The notes under the pieces were generated by a model. That model saw only the letters and a list, made by a program, of their open reading frames with translations, was not told the origin of the DNA and ran no database searches. A stretch of DNA of 64,000 nt, taken from positions 1 through 64,000 of the forward strand of contig RFSE01000002.1 in assembly GCA_009924135.1 (NCBI GenBank). The letters run 5' to 3'. The position numbers and the translations under genes were made by a program. The DNA is from Pseudomonadota bacterium. GTDB lineage: Bacteria > Verrucomicrobiota > Verrucomicrobiia > Limisphaerales > SXTU01. This document shows positions 25,545 to 33,688 of the stretch, piece after piece. Position 1 is the first letter of the stretch; each line of letters begins with the position of its first letter.

Positions 25545-26576
25545 TCAAGCCAGATAACCAGCCGGCGGCATGAACCCATGCCGCTCCAAAGCCGCCGCGG
25601 TCTGGCGGATCACCTCGACGGGCAAACGGCTCCCGGCATGCAGGCGCGGAGGGAGCACGTCGGTCGCGCCCGGTCCGTGGGCGAAGAAGTGGTCCATCGC
25701 CTTGTTGGCATTGGCGAAGGCGTTGCCATCCGGCAGGCCGCCGACGAGGGCAAAGACTTCCTTCACCACGGCGTTGATCCGGGTGGAGAGGGTTAGTGCT
25801 TCCTCGCGTCGGCCGGAATTGAGCAGTTCCATCACCTGGTGCAGCTCACGCCCGAAGCAGTTCGCGGTGCTGAGGAGGAAGCCATCGTAGGGTCCGCCGC
25901 CGGCCCTGAGCCAGCTGGCGTAATCACCCTCGGCGCCGCGCACGAGGAAGACTCCGCCGAAGTTCCGCCCGGAGTTCGCGACGCGGTCCGCACCGCTGGT
26001 GTCCTTGAACAGGATGAAGTTGGGGAAGCGCGCCGCGAGTTCGGCCACCGTTTCCGGCGTCATCTCGTTTTGCGTGACCTGGGGGAGCTGGTAGAGCGCG
26101 GTGGGAAAGCCGAGTTCGAGAATGCCGGCGAGCGCGTCGCGGATGGCTTCCTGCGGCAGGTCCGCGCCTTTCGGCGGGCAGACGGTGAAGGCAGTAGTGT
26201 TTCGGGTTTCGGGTTTCGGGTTTCGGGCAGAAACTTCCCGGCCCCAATCACGTAAGACGGAATACGCATCACGCGCCTCCGTCTTCAGCACTCCGATGAG
26301 CAGATGCAGCCCCAATTGAGTTGTTTGCTCCAGCGCGAGTCCGAGCAGCTCCCGGATTTCCGCATCGGACATTTCCCAGCCGTCACCTGTGGAGCCGGGG
26401 ATGAGAAAGCCCTTCACATGCGGCGCGAGATGGCGCAGGTGAGCGGTGATGCGGGCGTGATCGAGGGAACCGTCGTCCCGATAGTGCGTGAGCAGCGGAC
26501 ACCAGAGCGGCGGGATGCCGCGTGGGAAGAGGCGGGCGTGCCAGTCGGCGCGGGTCGCTGGAGGTTGCGGGCTCAT
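25545..26576 (-). CDS. Dihydrodipicolinate synthase-family aldolase/lyase
   Basis: 343 residues, (beta/alpha)8 class I lyase. GFLIPGSTGDGWEMS (56-70) corresponds to the G-TTGE phosphate loop of the family, Y162 (TALYQLPQ) to the catalytic tyrosine and K191 (FILFKDTSGADR) to the Schiff-base lysine. The usual GTTGE is replaced by GSTGD, so the substrate probably differs from that of DapA. Residues about 115-128 (EVSARNPKPETRNTTA) are encoded by a CCGAAAC heptad array inserted in frame. It sits 78 bp upstream of the zinc dehydrogenase, same strand. Confidence 0.88.
   Translation of the reverse strand: MSPQPPATRADWHARLFPRGIPPLWCPLLTHYRDDGSLDHARITAHLRHLAPHVKGFLIPGSTGDGWEMSDAEIRELLGLALEQTTQLGLHLLIGVLKTEARDAYSVLRDWGREVSARNPKPETRNTTAFTVCPPKGADLPQEAIRDALAGILELGFPTALYQLPQVTQNEMTPETVAELAARFPNFILFKDTSGADRVANSGRNFGGVFLVRGAEGDYASWLRAGGGPYDGFLLSTANCFGRELHQVMELLNSGRREEALTLSTRINAVVKEVFALVGGLPDGNAFANANKAMDHFFAHGPGATDVLPPRLHAGSRLPVEVIRQTAAALERHGFMPPAGYLA
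26199..26227. repeat. In-frame GGGTTTC heptad array inside a CDS
   Basis: Four tandem 7-nt units (TTTCGGG) translated on the minus strand as ARNPKPETRN within the DHDPS-family gene. Unlike the GTTCAGT pair it has a single orientation. Confidence 0.85.
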
Positions 26577-26593
26577 CGTAGAAAAAGCATTTC

Positions 26594-26717
26594 AGCCACA
26601 GATACACACAGATGAGCACAGATGGTAAACACTTTGGGCAGCTTGCTGCTGTCATCCGGCAGGTGAAGCCCGCTCACCGCGCAAAATCTGTGTCCATCTG
26701 TGTTCATCTGTGGCTTC
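26594..26717. repeat. Inverted CACAGATG arrays
   Basis: Left arm 26594-26624 has CACAGATACACACAGATGAG-type units; right arm 26694-26717 has CATCTGTGTTCATCTGTGG. The unit is about 9-10 nt. This 217-bp gap between the MFS and DHDPS-family genes has no other feature. Confidence 0.8.
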
Positions 26718-26793
26718 CTGATTTGGCCGCGTTCCCACCTGCCGCCCTAAGGCTCGCGGGTCAATCCGCCTCCTGACCTCGGCGGCCGCGGGT

Positions 26794-28506
26794 TTAGTGC
26801 TTCTCCTCGGCGGGCGGTTCGGGGAGCAGGAAGCTCAACCCCAGACCGATGGCGTAAACACCGGTACCGGTGATGGCGGCGGCCAGGGCGACTTGTTCGA
26901 AGGTGTTGCCGGGCAGTTGCGGGGCGATGATGTTAGCGGTCAGGAACGCCGCTGAAGTGCCGATCATGCGGCCGCCCACGTTGGTGGCGAAGCTGCCACC
27001 GGTGCCCCGCAGGTGGATTGGGAAAATCTTCGGCAGGTATTCGCCGAAGTAGCTGAACTGCGCCACGGTAAGAAAGCCTGCCGCCGCCATGCCGAACTGG
27101 AACAGCCCCGGCTGGTCGCGGAAAAGCCATACGTAGGTCAGCGGGAAAATCAGCAGTCCCGGCACCTGGAACAGGCGCAGGAGCTTGCCCCGGCTCATCG
27201 CCACCACGAGCAAGGCCGCGAGCACGATGCGCCCGCCCAAGCCACCCAGTTCCTGCCAGAGCTGCACGGTATTACCACGGGCCTTGATCGCCGTGTCGAA
27301 CGGTTCTTGTTTCGCGCGGTTGTCACCGATGAGCTTAAGAATCTTCTCGCGCTCGATGATCGCCTTCTTTGTATCCGGTTTGCCTTCCGTAAGCTTGGTC
27401 AGGCTGGCGTCCAGTTCGGCGAATTTGTTGGTCGAGGCGGCAAACTGGGTTTTCAACTCCGCCTTCTTCTCGTCCGGGGTCGCCGGGTTTTCGATGCCGT
27501 TCCGCAGGCCGCGCTGGGCGATGCGCAGCTTCGCCCGGTTCGCGGCGAGTTCCAGCAGACCGGGGACTTCGCCGGTAACCTTGCGGAAGTCCACCATCGC
27601 GGTGTCCAGCTGCCTGTTGAGTTCCCTGGCCTCATCCTGCAGGGGCTTGAGCGACTTGCGCTGCTCGGCCAGATCGGCCAGGCCGGGGGCGACGCGCAGC
27701 GGAGTCATCTGCAACGCGCCAAAGGCCGCGCCGTAGGCACAGGCGGACAAGCCGGCTGTCACGAGCGTGATCTTGCGCAGACCGGGAGAGAAAAGTTCGC
27801 CGAAGCTCGGGCGTTTGAGCGTGCCGGACGCGCGGCCCTCGCGCCACACCTTCGATTCCGGCACGAACGGCAGCAACAGCGCGATGGGAATCGCCGGCAG
27901 GAAACCGGTGAGCAGGGTGTACCGCCAGGTGGCGTGGGTGTTGAAGATCTCCGGCACGGGCAGCGCCGGCAGGTCGTTCGCGTGCGCCACGATCCAGACG
28001 TTGATGCCCGTCACCACCAGGCCGCCGACGGACGCGAAAGCCTGCGTGTAGCCGAGGGCCATTTCCTTCATCCGCTTGTCCGGGAACAGCTCCGCCAGCC
28101 ACGTGATCGCTGCAATGAACTCAACGCACACGCCGATGAACGTGGTGCAGCGGAAGAAGATGAAGACCGGCAGAGTGGTCGCAAACGCTGCCGCGCACGG
28201 CGAGAAGGCGTAGAGGAAGATGCTCGCCGCCATGATGGTCTTGCGCCCGAAGCGGTCGATGAGCCAGCCCCCCAGCAGGCCGAACGTGCCGCCACAGAGG
28301 GCGGTGAGCCACAGCAGGTTGCCGGTCCATTGCGTGACGACGGGATTGTTCGGCGGCAACGAGAGCAGCTCCGCAATCGCGGGGACGGCGACGAGGGGCG
28401 TCATCAGCAGCTCGTAGGTGTCGAAAAGAAAGCCGATGCTGGCGATGGTGAGGATCAGCCACTCGGTCAGGCCGAGCTTCGGAGCGGGCGTCTGCGGAGA
28501 ACTCAT
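26794..28506 (-). CDS. MFS transporter with a long coiled-coil insert
   Basis: 570 residues, major facilitator superfamily. The first six helices (WLILTIASIGFLFDTYELLM to LLTGFLPAIPIALLLPFVPE) carry the cytoplasmic motif LIDRFGRKTIM between helices 2 and 3. Helix 7 (LVTAGLSACAYGAAFGALQM) is followed by about 150 polar, heptad-rich residues (LAEQRKSLKPLQDEARELNR onward) before helix 8 (GRIVLAALLVVAMS). By topology this insert would be periplasmic. Typical MFS proteins are ~400-450 residues. The substrate is unknown; the neighbouring aldolase and dehydrogenase suggest a sugar acid. Confidence 0.88.
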   Translation of the reverse strand: MSSPQTPAPKLGLTEWLILTIASIGFLFDTYELLMTPLVAVPAIAELLSLPPNNPVVTQWTGNLLWLTALCGGTFGLLGGWLIDRFGRKTIMAASIFLYAFSPCAAAFATTLPVFIFFRCTTFIGVCVEFIAAITWLAELFPDKRMKEMALGYTQAFASVGGLVVTGINVWIVAHANDLPALPVPEIFNTHATWRYTLLTGFLPAIPIALLLPFVPESKVWREGRASGTLKRPSFGELFSPGLRKITLVTAGLSACAYGAAFGALQMTPLRVAPGLADLAEQRKSLKPLQDEARELNRQLDTAMVDFRKVTGEVPGLLELAANRAKLRIAQRGLRNGIENPATPDEKKAELKTQFAASTNKFAELDASLTKLTEGKPDTKKAIIEREKILKLIGDNRAKQEPFDTAIKARGNTVQLWQELGGLGGRIVLAALLVVAMSRGKLLRLFQVPGLLIFPLTYVWLFRDQPGLFQFGMAAAGFLTVAQFSYFGEYLPKIFPIHLRGTGGSFATNVGGRMIGTSAAFLTANIIAPQLPGNTFEQVALAAAITGTGVYAIGLGLSFLLPEPPAEEKH

Positions 28507-28572
28507 GGTGCGGAATTGGACACGAGCCGGGCAGGCCGGACAAGGGTTTTGTTACGCACCCGTATTATTTTG

Positions 28573-28709
28573 CCGGGGCGCGGCTGGGGCGCGGAGACCA
28601 GCCGCAGCGGCTGCGCCTGGCTGGAGGCGTTAAGTCGTTATGCGCCCGCTCGGCGTTCCGACGTTGCTGCGGCTGATCCCGCGCCGAGCGGGACACAGCC
28701 GCGCTCCGG
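28573..28709. mobile_element. 137-bp MITE-like element, copy 2
   Basis: Inverted relative to the copy at 8457-8593 and equal in length. The right end is GCCGCGCTCCGG; the left end has one change (CCGGGGCGCGGC). It occupies most of the gap between the MFS start and the DGQHR gene stop. Confidence 0.8.
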
Positions 28710-28731
28710 GAAAAAGCCGTCGTTCGTCCGT

Positions 28732-29880
28732 CTATTCTGCCGCCCGGGTGCGCTTGCGCAGACCGATGGCTACGGCGAGTTCCCGGTGGATGGTGGCGAC
28801 GCGCTCGGTCTGGCCCTTGGCCGGGAAACGGGCGTAAAAGCCCTCGCTGAGGAAGCTGTCCGTCAGTTCCAGCCACGGGCTCAGCCGCTGTGCCCAACGC
28901 TCGGCCCGACCCTCGACCGGCAAGGGGTCTTGTGCGGTGAGTTCGGCGGCCACCCGGATGAGCGCCTTGAGCGTGACGGGCTTGGTGATCATCCAGTCCT
29001 TCTGGCCCCACTGGGCGCTCCACGTCTGGGCGGCGGCCCTGAGCAGGTCGCGCAGGGCGAGGTAGTAGCAGTACGCGTGATGCTTGGTGGCCCCGGCTTT
29101 CTGGATGCCCGGCCATTCCTGGCGCACCCAGCGGTGGACTTCGTTGAACAGCTCGGCCTGGAGAATCCACTTCTCCTGCCGGCTGCGCCCGCCGAGGCGA
29201 TTGATGCGGTACCGCAGCGGGCTGTCCTCGGCGCGGTAGAGCTGTTCGGTGATGTCGGCGGCGAAACGGCGGTCCGGATCAGCCCAGGAGACCTTTTCGT
29301 AGAGGTCCACGAGATGGCTCTTGTTGATGCGGGTGGGCGTGGAATTGATGATGACGAACATCTCGGTGGCGAAGTCCTCGCTGCGGCCGTCGAAGATGAT
29401 GCAGGGGACGCGGATGTTCTTCGCCTCCTCCGGGTGCGTGCGGGCGTAGAACTCCAGCGCGGCCAGGCGGTGCTGGCCGTCGATGATGAGATATTTCTCG
29501 TCCGGCTCGGTCAGTTGCCCGACCCCGCTGCCGTCCGACCAGGCAGTGAAAGGCAGGGACTGCGGGGTGAACAGCAGCACGGTGCCGGGAATAAGCGGTT
29601 GCGTGACGGCGGTCTCGTAGAAATTTCGGATGGCCTTGACCTTGGCGTGAGATAGATCGCGCTGGAAGGCCTGGTCGCTGCGTTCGACGCGGCCGATGAA
29701 TTGGGCGACATCATCAGGATGCTCCGGAGGCGGCTCGGCGGCAATGGAGCCGGCTTCGTCGCCGTAATAACGGCTGATGAACCGGACCTTTTGGAGGAGC
29801 TGCTCTGGGGAGTAGGAGGCGAAGTAGAACAGGGCGTCCTTCTGGCGGATTTGGGTGGCGATCATGGTAAGCGAGTTCAT
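28732..29880 (-). CDS. DGQHR-domain protein (DndB-like)
   Basis: 382 residues with the hallmark LIIDGQHRLAALEFY (131-145; DGQHR at 134-138), preceded by PGTVLLFTPQSLPF and followed by VPCIIFDGRSEDFATEMFVI and INSTPTRINKSHLVDL, the conserved core of the ParB/sulfiredoxin-like DGQHR family. DndB, a regulator of DNA phosphorothioation, belongs here, but no dndCDE genes are nearby. The first ATG (29880) is used; a second ATG six codons later is also possible. It stands alone between repeats. Confidence 0.85.
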   Translation of the reverse strand: MNSLTMIATQIRQKDALFYFASYSPEQLLQKVRFISRYYGDEAGSIAAEPPPEHPDDVAQFIGRVERSDQAFQRDLSHAKVKAIRNFYETAVTQPLIPGTVLLFTPQSLPFTAWSDGSGVGQLTEPDEKYLIIDGQHRLAALEFYARTHPEEAKNIRVPCIIFDGRSEDFATEMFVIINSTPTRINKSHLVDLYEKVSWADPDRRFAADITEQLYRAEDSPLRYRINRLGGRSRQEKWILQAELFNEVHRWVRQEWPGIQKAGATKHHAYCYYLALRDLLRAAAQTWSAQWGQKDWMITKPVTLKALIRVAAELTAQDPLPVEGRAERWAQRLSPWLELTDSFLSEGFYARFPAKGQTERVATIHRELAVAIGLRKRTRAAE

Positions 29881-30029
29881 GTGAGCGTTCAGGTTACGCT
29901 CCTACTCTGACTGCTAGTGCGGCGGACCAGTAAAATCAACGTAAATTCAACGTTGAAAACGTGAAATGATTGGGGCCGGCGGATGCACGGGATGAATGAA
30001 GGCCGCCGTGGGCGGCTCGTCAGCGACAG

Positions 30030-30095
30030 TATTCAGTGTTCAGTCATCGGTTCGATAACGACTGATGACTGATGACTGATGACTGAACACTGATT
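30030..30095. repeat. Inverted GTTCAGT/ACTGATG heptad arrays
   Basis: Left arm ATTCAGTGTTCAGTCATC; right arm with three ACTGATG units then ACTGAACACTGAT. It lies just after the ffh stop and may act as a transcript hairpin. 29881-30029 upstream shows nothing else. Confidence 0.85.
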
Positions 30096-30108
30096 GCTTT
30101 CCCTCCGG

Positions 30109-31443
30109 TCACTTCATCCCCGGCATCCCGCCCATCTTGCCCATCATCTTCTGGAACTTGGACATCTTCTTCATCATCTGCTGCATCTGGGCGAACTGCT
30201 GGAGCAGCGTGTTGACCTCGGTGACAGTCACGCCGCTGCCCTTGGCGATGCGCTGACGACGTTTCGCGTTGAGCAGGTTCACGTTGCGGCGCTCCTGGGG
30301 AGTCATGGCGCAGATGATGCCTTCCTTGCGGCGGAAGTCCTTCTCGGCCTTGCTGAAATCGGTGCCCTTCGCCATTTCGGCTCCGCCGGGCAGCATGCCC
30401 ATGATGTTCTCGAGCGGTCCCATTTTCTTCATTTCGCGGAGCTGCATGAGGAAGTCCTCCAGGTTGAACTGCCCCTTGCGCATCTTCTCTTCGAGCGCCA
30501 TCGCGGAGTCCTGGTCAATCCGTTCGGCGGCTTTCTCGACGAGCGACACCACGTCACCCATGCCCAGGATGCGCTGGGCCATGCGCTCGGGATGGAACGG
30601 CTCGAAGTCATCCAGCTTCTCGCCCACACCCATGAACTTGATGGGCTTGCCGGTGACCTCCCGCAGGCTGAGGGCCGCGCCACCGCGCGCATCGCCGTCC
30701 AGCTTGGTGAGGATGGAGCCGGTGAGTTTGAGTGCCTGATCAAAATGCGTGGCGACGTTGACCGCCTCCTGGCCGGTGGCGGCGTCCAGTACGAGGAGAA
30801 TTTCCTGCGGCTGGATGAGGTCACGGAGCCGGACGAGTTCCTGCACGAGCACCTCATCGATTTGGAGGCGGCCGGCGGTGTCGAAAATGATGACGTTGCG
30901 GCTCGTGAGCTTGGCGAGCTGCTGGGCGTCGCGCGCGATTTTCAACACGTCCGTCTCGCCGCGTTTCAGGAAGACCGGGACTTCGAGCTGTTTGCCCAGC
31001 GTCTCGAGCTGATCCATGGCGGCGGGCCGGTAAACGTCGCACGCCACCAGCAAGGGCTGGCGGCCCTGCTTTTTGAGCCAACTGGCGAGCTTGCCGGAGC
31101 TGGTGGTTTTGCCGGCACCGTGCAAACCGACCATCATGATGCACGTCGGACTGGCGGACAGATTGAGGGCGGAATTCTGCGAGCCGAGCAATGCGACCAG
31201 CTCGTCGCTGATGAGTTTGATGATCTGCTGGCCGGGATGGATGCTCTGGATGACCTGCTGGCCAAGGGCCTTTTCCTTCACGCGCTCGATGAAGTCGCGC
31301 GCGACCTTGAAGTTTACGTCGGCGTCAAGCAGCGCCAGCCGCACGTCGCGAAGGGAGTCGCTGACGTTGGACTCGGAAATCTTGCCGAGGCCGCGGAGGT
31401 TGCGGAAGACGTTCTGGAGTTTGCCGGACAGCGAATCAAACAT
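30109..31443 (-). CDS. ffh: Signal recognition particle protein Ffh
   Basis: 444 residues; GTPase that with 4.5S RNA brings signal-bearing ribosomes to the membrane. N domain at 1-90, G domain with P-loop GLHGAGKTTSSGKLA, DTAGRLQIDE (G3), TKLDGDARGGAALS (G4) and GVGEKLDDFEPFHPERMA, then the methionine-rich M domain ending MQQMMKKMSKFQKMMGKMGG. The ATG at 31443 matches the family start (FDSLSGKLQNVF); upstream in-frame sequence is not conserved. Complete and ordinary. Confidence 0.98.
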   Translation of the reverse strand: MFDSLSGKLQNVFRNLRGLGKISESNVSDSLRDVRLALLDADVNFKVARDFIERVKEKALGQQVIQSIHPGQQIIKLISDELVALLGSQNSALNLSASPTCIMMVGLHGAGKTTSSGKLASWLKKQGRQPLLVACDVYRPAAMDQLETLGKQLEVPVFLKRGETDVLKIARDAQQLAKLTSRNVIIFDTAGRLQIDEVLVQELVRLRDLIQPQEILLVLDAATGQEAVNVATHFDQALKLTGSILTKLDGDARGGAALSLREVTGKPIKFMGVGEKLDDFEPFHPERMAQRILGMGDVVSLVEKAAERIDQDSAMALEEKMRKGQFNLEDFLMQLREMKKMGPLENIMGMLPGGAEMAKGTDFSKAEKDFRRKEGIICAMTPQERRNVNLLNAKRRQRIAKGSGVTVTEVNTLLQQFAQMQQMMKKMSKFQKMMGKMGGMPGMK

Positions 31444-31541
31444 GGCGTGGATTCTGGTAAGCGGCGGGAAAACTGCCAGCCCTTTCGCGCGGGCGGCAGG
31501 TTTTGGTTTGCGGGACCGGTGGATTTTGCATCCTTCCGGCC

Positions 31542-31830
31542 ATGCATGTGCTGCCGATCTTTTCCGGCGTCTTCCACATCTTCTCCGGTGGTCATTTGTT
31601 GCTGGCCGGGGCTGCCCGCCTGAAATCGACAAGGTGCTGACGCAGCGCGGGCTCAAGGCCCCCAATGTCATCCTGCTGCCCGACCGGCCGCCAAGCCCCG
31701 GCGAGTCGCAGGCCGAAGTATAATCTCCGCTCTACCACCACCGCTCCTTCGGCGGAAAACAAGACAAGGAAGAGCCGCTCCTCCTGCTGGCCAATGCCCG
31801 CCGTGTCCAAGCTGCACGGGACCCCCTTGA
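31542..31830 (+). pseudogene. 5' fragment of the MBL-fold/cNMP gene
   Basis: Matches the first ~95 codons of the intact gene at 35167 (MHVLPIF.GVF shared at the start; LKAPNVILLPDRP and LLLANARRVQAARD-like text later), with frameshifts and a stop. Homology starts upstream of the ATG, from about 31470, matching about 35093. 31834-31911 beyond it reads NYVINGACYFKHDLNFERPG then a stop, which looks like the end of another lost gene. No intact gene lies in 31444-31917. Confidence 0.85.
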
Positions 31831-31917
31831 GCGGCGAACTACGTGATCAACGGAGCCTGCTACTTCAAGCACGACCTGAACTTCGAGCGCCCTGGTGACG
31901 CCGTCGATTAACTGCGT

Positions 31918-32868
31918 TCAGGCCGGGACCGTATTGCCACGTGTGGAGAGGGCGGCGAAGGATTTGAGCTTCTGGCGGAACGAGGCAACGACTTCCTCGA
32001 TGAGCGGGTTGCCAAACCGCCGGGCCATGGTGATGGCGTAAAATCGCTCGGCCAGCCCGGGCACACGGATGAGCGTGCGGAGCTGGGGCGATTGCAGTTC
32101 CCGCTCGACGACGATGCTGGGCACCAGGGCCAGTCCGTGACCGGATAGTGCCAGCAGACGCAGCAGCGCCATGTCGTCCACCTCGGCCCGGATGTCGGGC
32201 TCGAGCCGCGCCCCGGCCAGCAACTGGTCGAAATCCGCGCGCACATGACTCTGGCGGGTGGGCAGCAACAACGGCACGCCCCGGAGCCAGGCCGGGAATT
32301 TGCTGCGGCCCGGGCGGACTTTCGTGCTGCCCGCCAGAAAGACCGGGGCCTCGCCGAGCAGATGGTTGTGAATCGTGTGTTCCTGGTCGGCTCGCAGCGG
32401 GATGTTGGAGAGCACCAGATCGAGCTTGTGCTCGTGCAACAGGCGCACCATTTCGGCCAGCCCGCCCGCCAGCACCGTCACCCGCGTGTCGCCGCGTTCC
32501 AGCAGCGGCTGGATGAAATCAAACTGGAGGTTCTTGGACAGCGGCCCGATGGCGCCGATGCGCAACTGCTTTTTCTCCTTCCCCGTCTGCCGGAGCCGGT
32601 CCAGCAATTCACGGTCGGTGGCGAAGATGGACTCGGCATGCTCGAAGGCGATGCGCCCGGCTTCGGTCAGGTGCAGTTGCCGGCTGCGTCGCTCGAAGAG
32701 CGGCTGGCCCAGCCAGCCTTCCAGTTCGCGCACCTGCTCGCTCAGGGTGGACTGGGAGACCCGCAGCACCTCTGCCGCCTGCGTCATGCTGCGATGCCGG
32801 GCGATGACCCAGAAATGGCGCAGGTGGTGGTAGTTCAGCCAGGTCTGGCTGGGCTCTTCGTTTTTCAC
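31918..32868 (-). CDS. LysR-family regulator (NhaR-like), probable control of the CA-SbtAB genes
   Basis: 316 residues from a GTG at 32868, placed close before the helix-turn-helix as in NhaR-type proteins (WLNYHHLRHFWVIARHRSMT, QAAEVLRVSQSTLSEQV). The effector domain follows (RIGAIGPLSKNLQFDFIQPL, LDLVLSNIPLRADQEHT). A TTG at 32925 is an alternative start. It is divergent from the carbonic anhydrase and sbtAB genes with 80 bp between, so it is their likely regulator, as LysR proteins are for inorganic-carbon uptake in cyanobacteria and chemoautotrophs. The effector is unknown. Confidence 0.9.
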   Translation of the reverse strand: MKNEEPSQTWLNYHHLRHFWVIARHRSMTQAAEVLRVSQSTLSEQVRELEGWLGQPLFERRSRQLHLTEAGRIAFEHAESIFATDRELLDRLRQTGKEKKQLRIGAIGPLSKNLQFDFIQPLLERGDTRVTVLAGGLAEMVRLLHEHKLDLVLSNIPLRADQEHTIHNHLLGEAPVFLAGSTKVRPGRSKFPAWLRGVPLLLPTRQSHVRADFDQLLAGARLEPDIRAEVDDMALLRLLALSGHGLALVPSIVVERELQSPQLRTLIRVPGLAERFYAITMARRFGNPLIEEVVASFRQKLKSFAALSTRGNTVPA

Positions 32869-32871
32869 ATG

Positions 32872-32888
32872 GTTCGGAATAACCGAAC
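32872..32888. promoter_or_regulatory. Palindrome GTTCGG-N5-CCGAAC in the LysR/CA divergent region
   Basis: Perfect 6-bp arms around AATAA, directly upstream of the chosen lysR start. Its position and dyad form fit a LysR autoregulatory site. A T-N11-A core is not obvious, so this is tentative. Confidence 0.45.
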
Positions 32889-32948
32889 GATAGCATCGCA
32901 ACAATCTATTTTTCCATTCCTCCAACCAGACCTAGGTTGCGGCCGCAT

Positions 32949-33680
32949 ATGAAACAACTCATGCAAGGATTGACACCTCCTACCGGGGCGGCCCTGTTGC
33001 TCGCCCTCTCACTCCTGACCGCCGGCTGCCAGACCGGCGGGCACCCATCCGCCGTCGCACCGCCCACGCGAACCGAACAACAGGCAAGCACGCCCACCCA
33101 GGTGCGACAACGCCTGGCGGACGGCAACGCGCGCTACGTCGCAGGCACGCCGTTGGCGCGGGACTGGGCCACGGCCCGCACCGCCACGGCGGGCGGACAA
33201 TTCCCCTACGCCGCCGTCTTAAGCTGCCTGGACTCCCGGACCTCGGCCGAAATCATTTTCGACCAGGGACACGGTGAGATTTTCAACGCCCGCGTGGCTG
33301 GCAACATCCTGAATGACGATATCCTCGGCAGCTTGGAATTCGCCTGCCAGGTCGCGGGCGCGAAGCTCATTGCCGTGATTGGGCATACGGAATGCGGGGC
33401 GGTCAAGGGTGCGTGCAGCGGGGTACAGCTCGGGCATCTTACGGGCCTGCTGGAGCGCATCAAACCGGCTGTGACCGAGGTCAGCGGCGGGCAGTCGGTG
33501 GAGCCAGCCACCCAGCCACAGCTCGTCAACGCCGTGGCCGAGGCCAACGTCCGGCTCGTTTTGCGGCAGATTCGCGAGCGCAGCCTCGGGCTGCGCGCCC
33601 TGCTGGACGCCGGCAAAATCGGCCTCGTGGGCGGCCTTTATGAGCTGCACTCCGGCCGGGTCAACTTCCTGAACGAATAA
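32949..33680 (+). CDS. Lipoprotein beta-carbonic anhydrase
   Basis: 243 residues. The N-terminus is a lipoprotein signal with lipobox LTAG-C27. The mature part is a beta-carbonic anhydrase, CO2 + H2O to HCO3- + H+: zinc ligands C93 (SCLDSR), H146 and C149 (GHTECG), plus the D95-R97 dyad. Beta-class enzymes are normally cytoplasmic; the lipid anchor places this one outside the inner membrane, like cyanobacterial EcaB. It is 8 bp upstream of sbtA, which fits interconversion of inorganic carbon next to a bicarbonate importer. Confidence 0.93.
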   Translation: MKQLMQGLTPPTGAALLLALSLLTAGCQTGGHPSAVAPPTRTEQQASTPTQVRQRLADGNARYVAGTPLARDWATARTATAGGQFPYAAVLSCLDSRTSAEIIFDQGHGEIFNARVAGNILNDDILGSLEFACQVAGAKLIAVIGHTECGAVKGACSGVQLGHLTGLLERIKPAVTEVSGGQSVEPATQPQLVNAVAEANVRLVLRQIRERSLGLRALLDAGKIGLVGGLYELHSGRVNFLNE

Positions 33681-33688
33681 GCACCACC

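Noticed and set aside
27013..29655. An 880-codon plus-strand open frame across the MFS and DGQHR genes
   Set aside because: High GC content makes long antisense frames. The composition (Arg/Gly/His-rich, no conserved motif) and the strong minus-strand proteins show it is a shadow.
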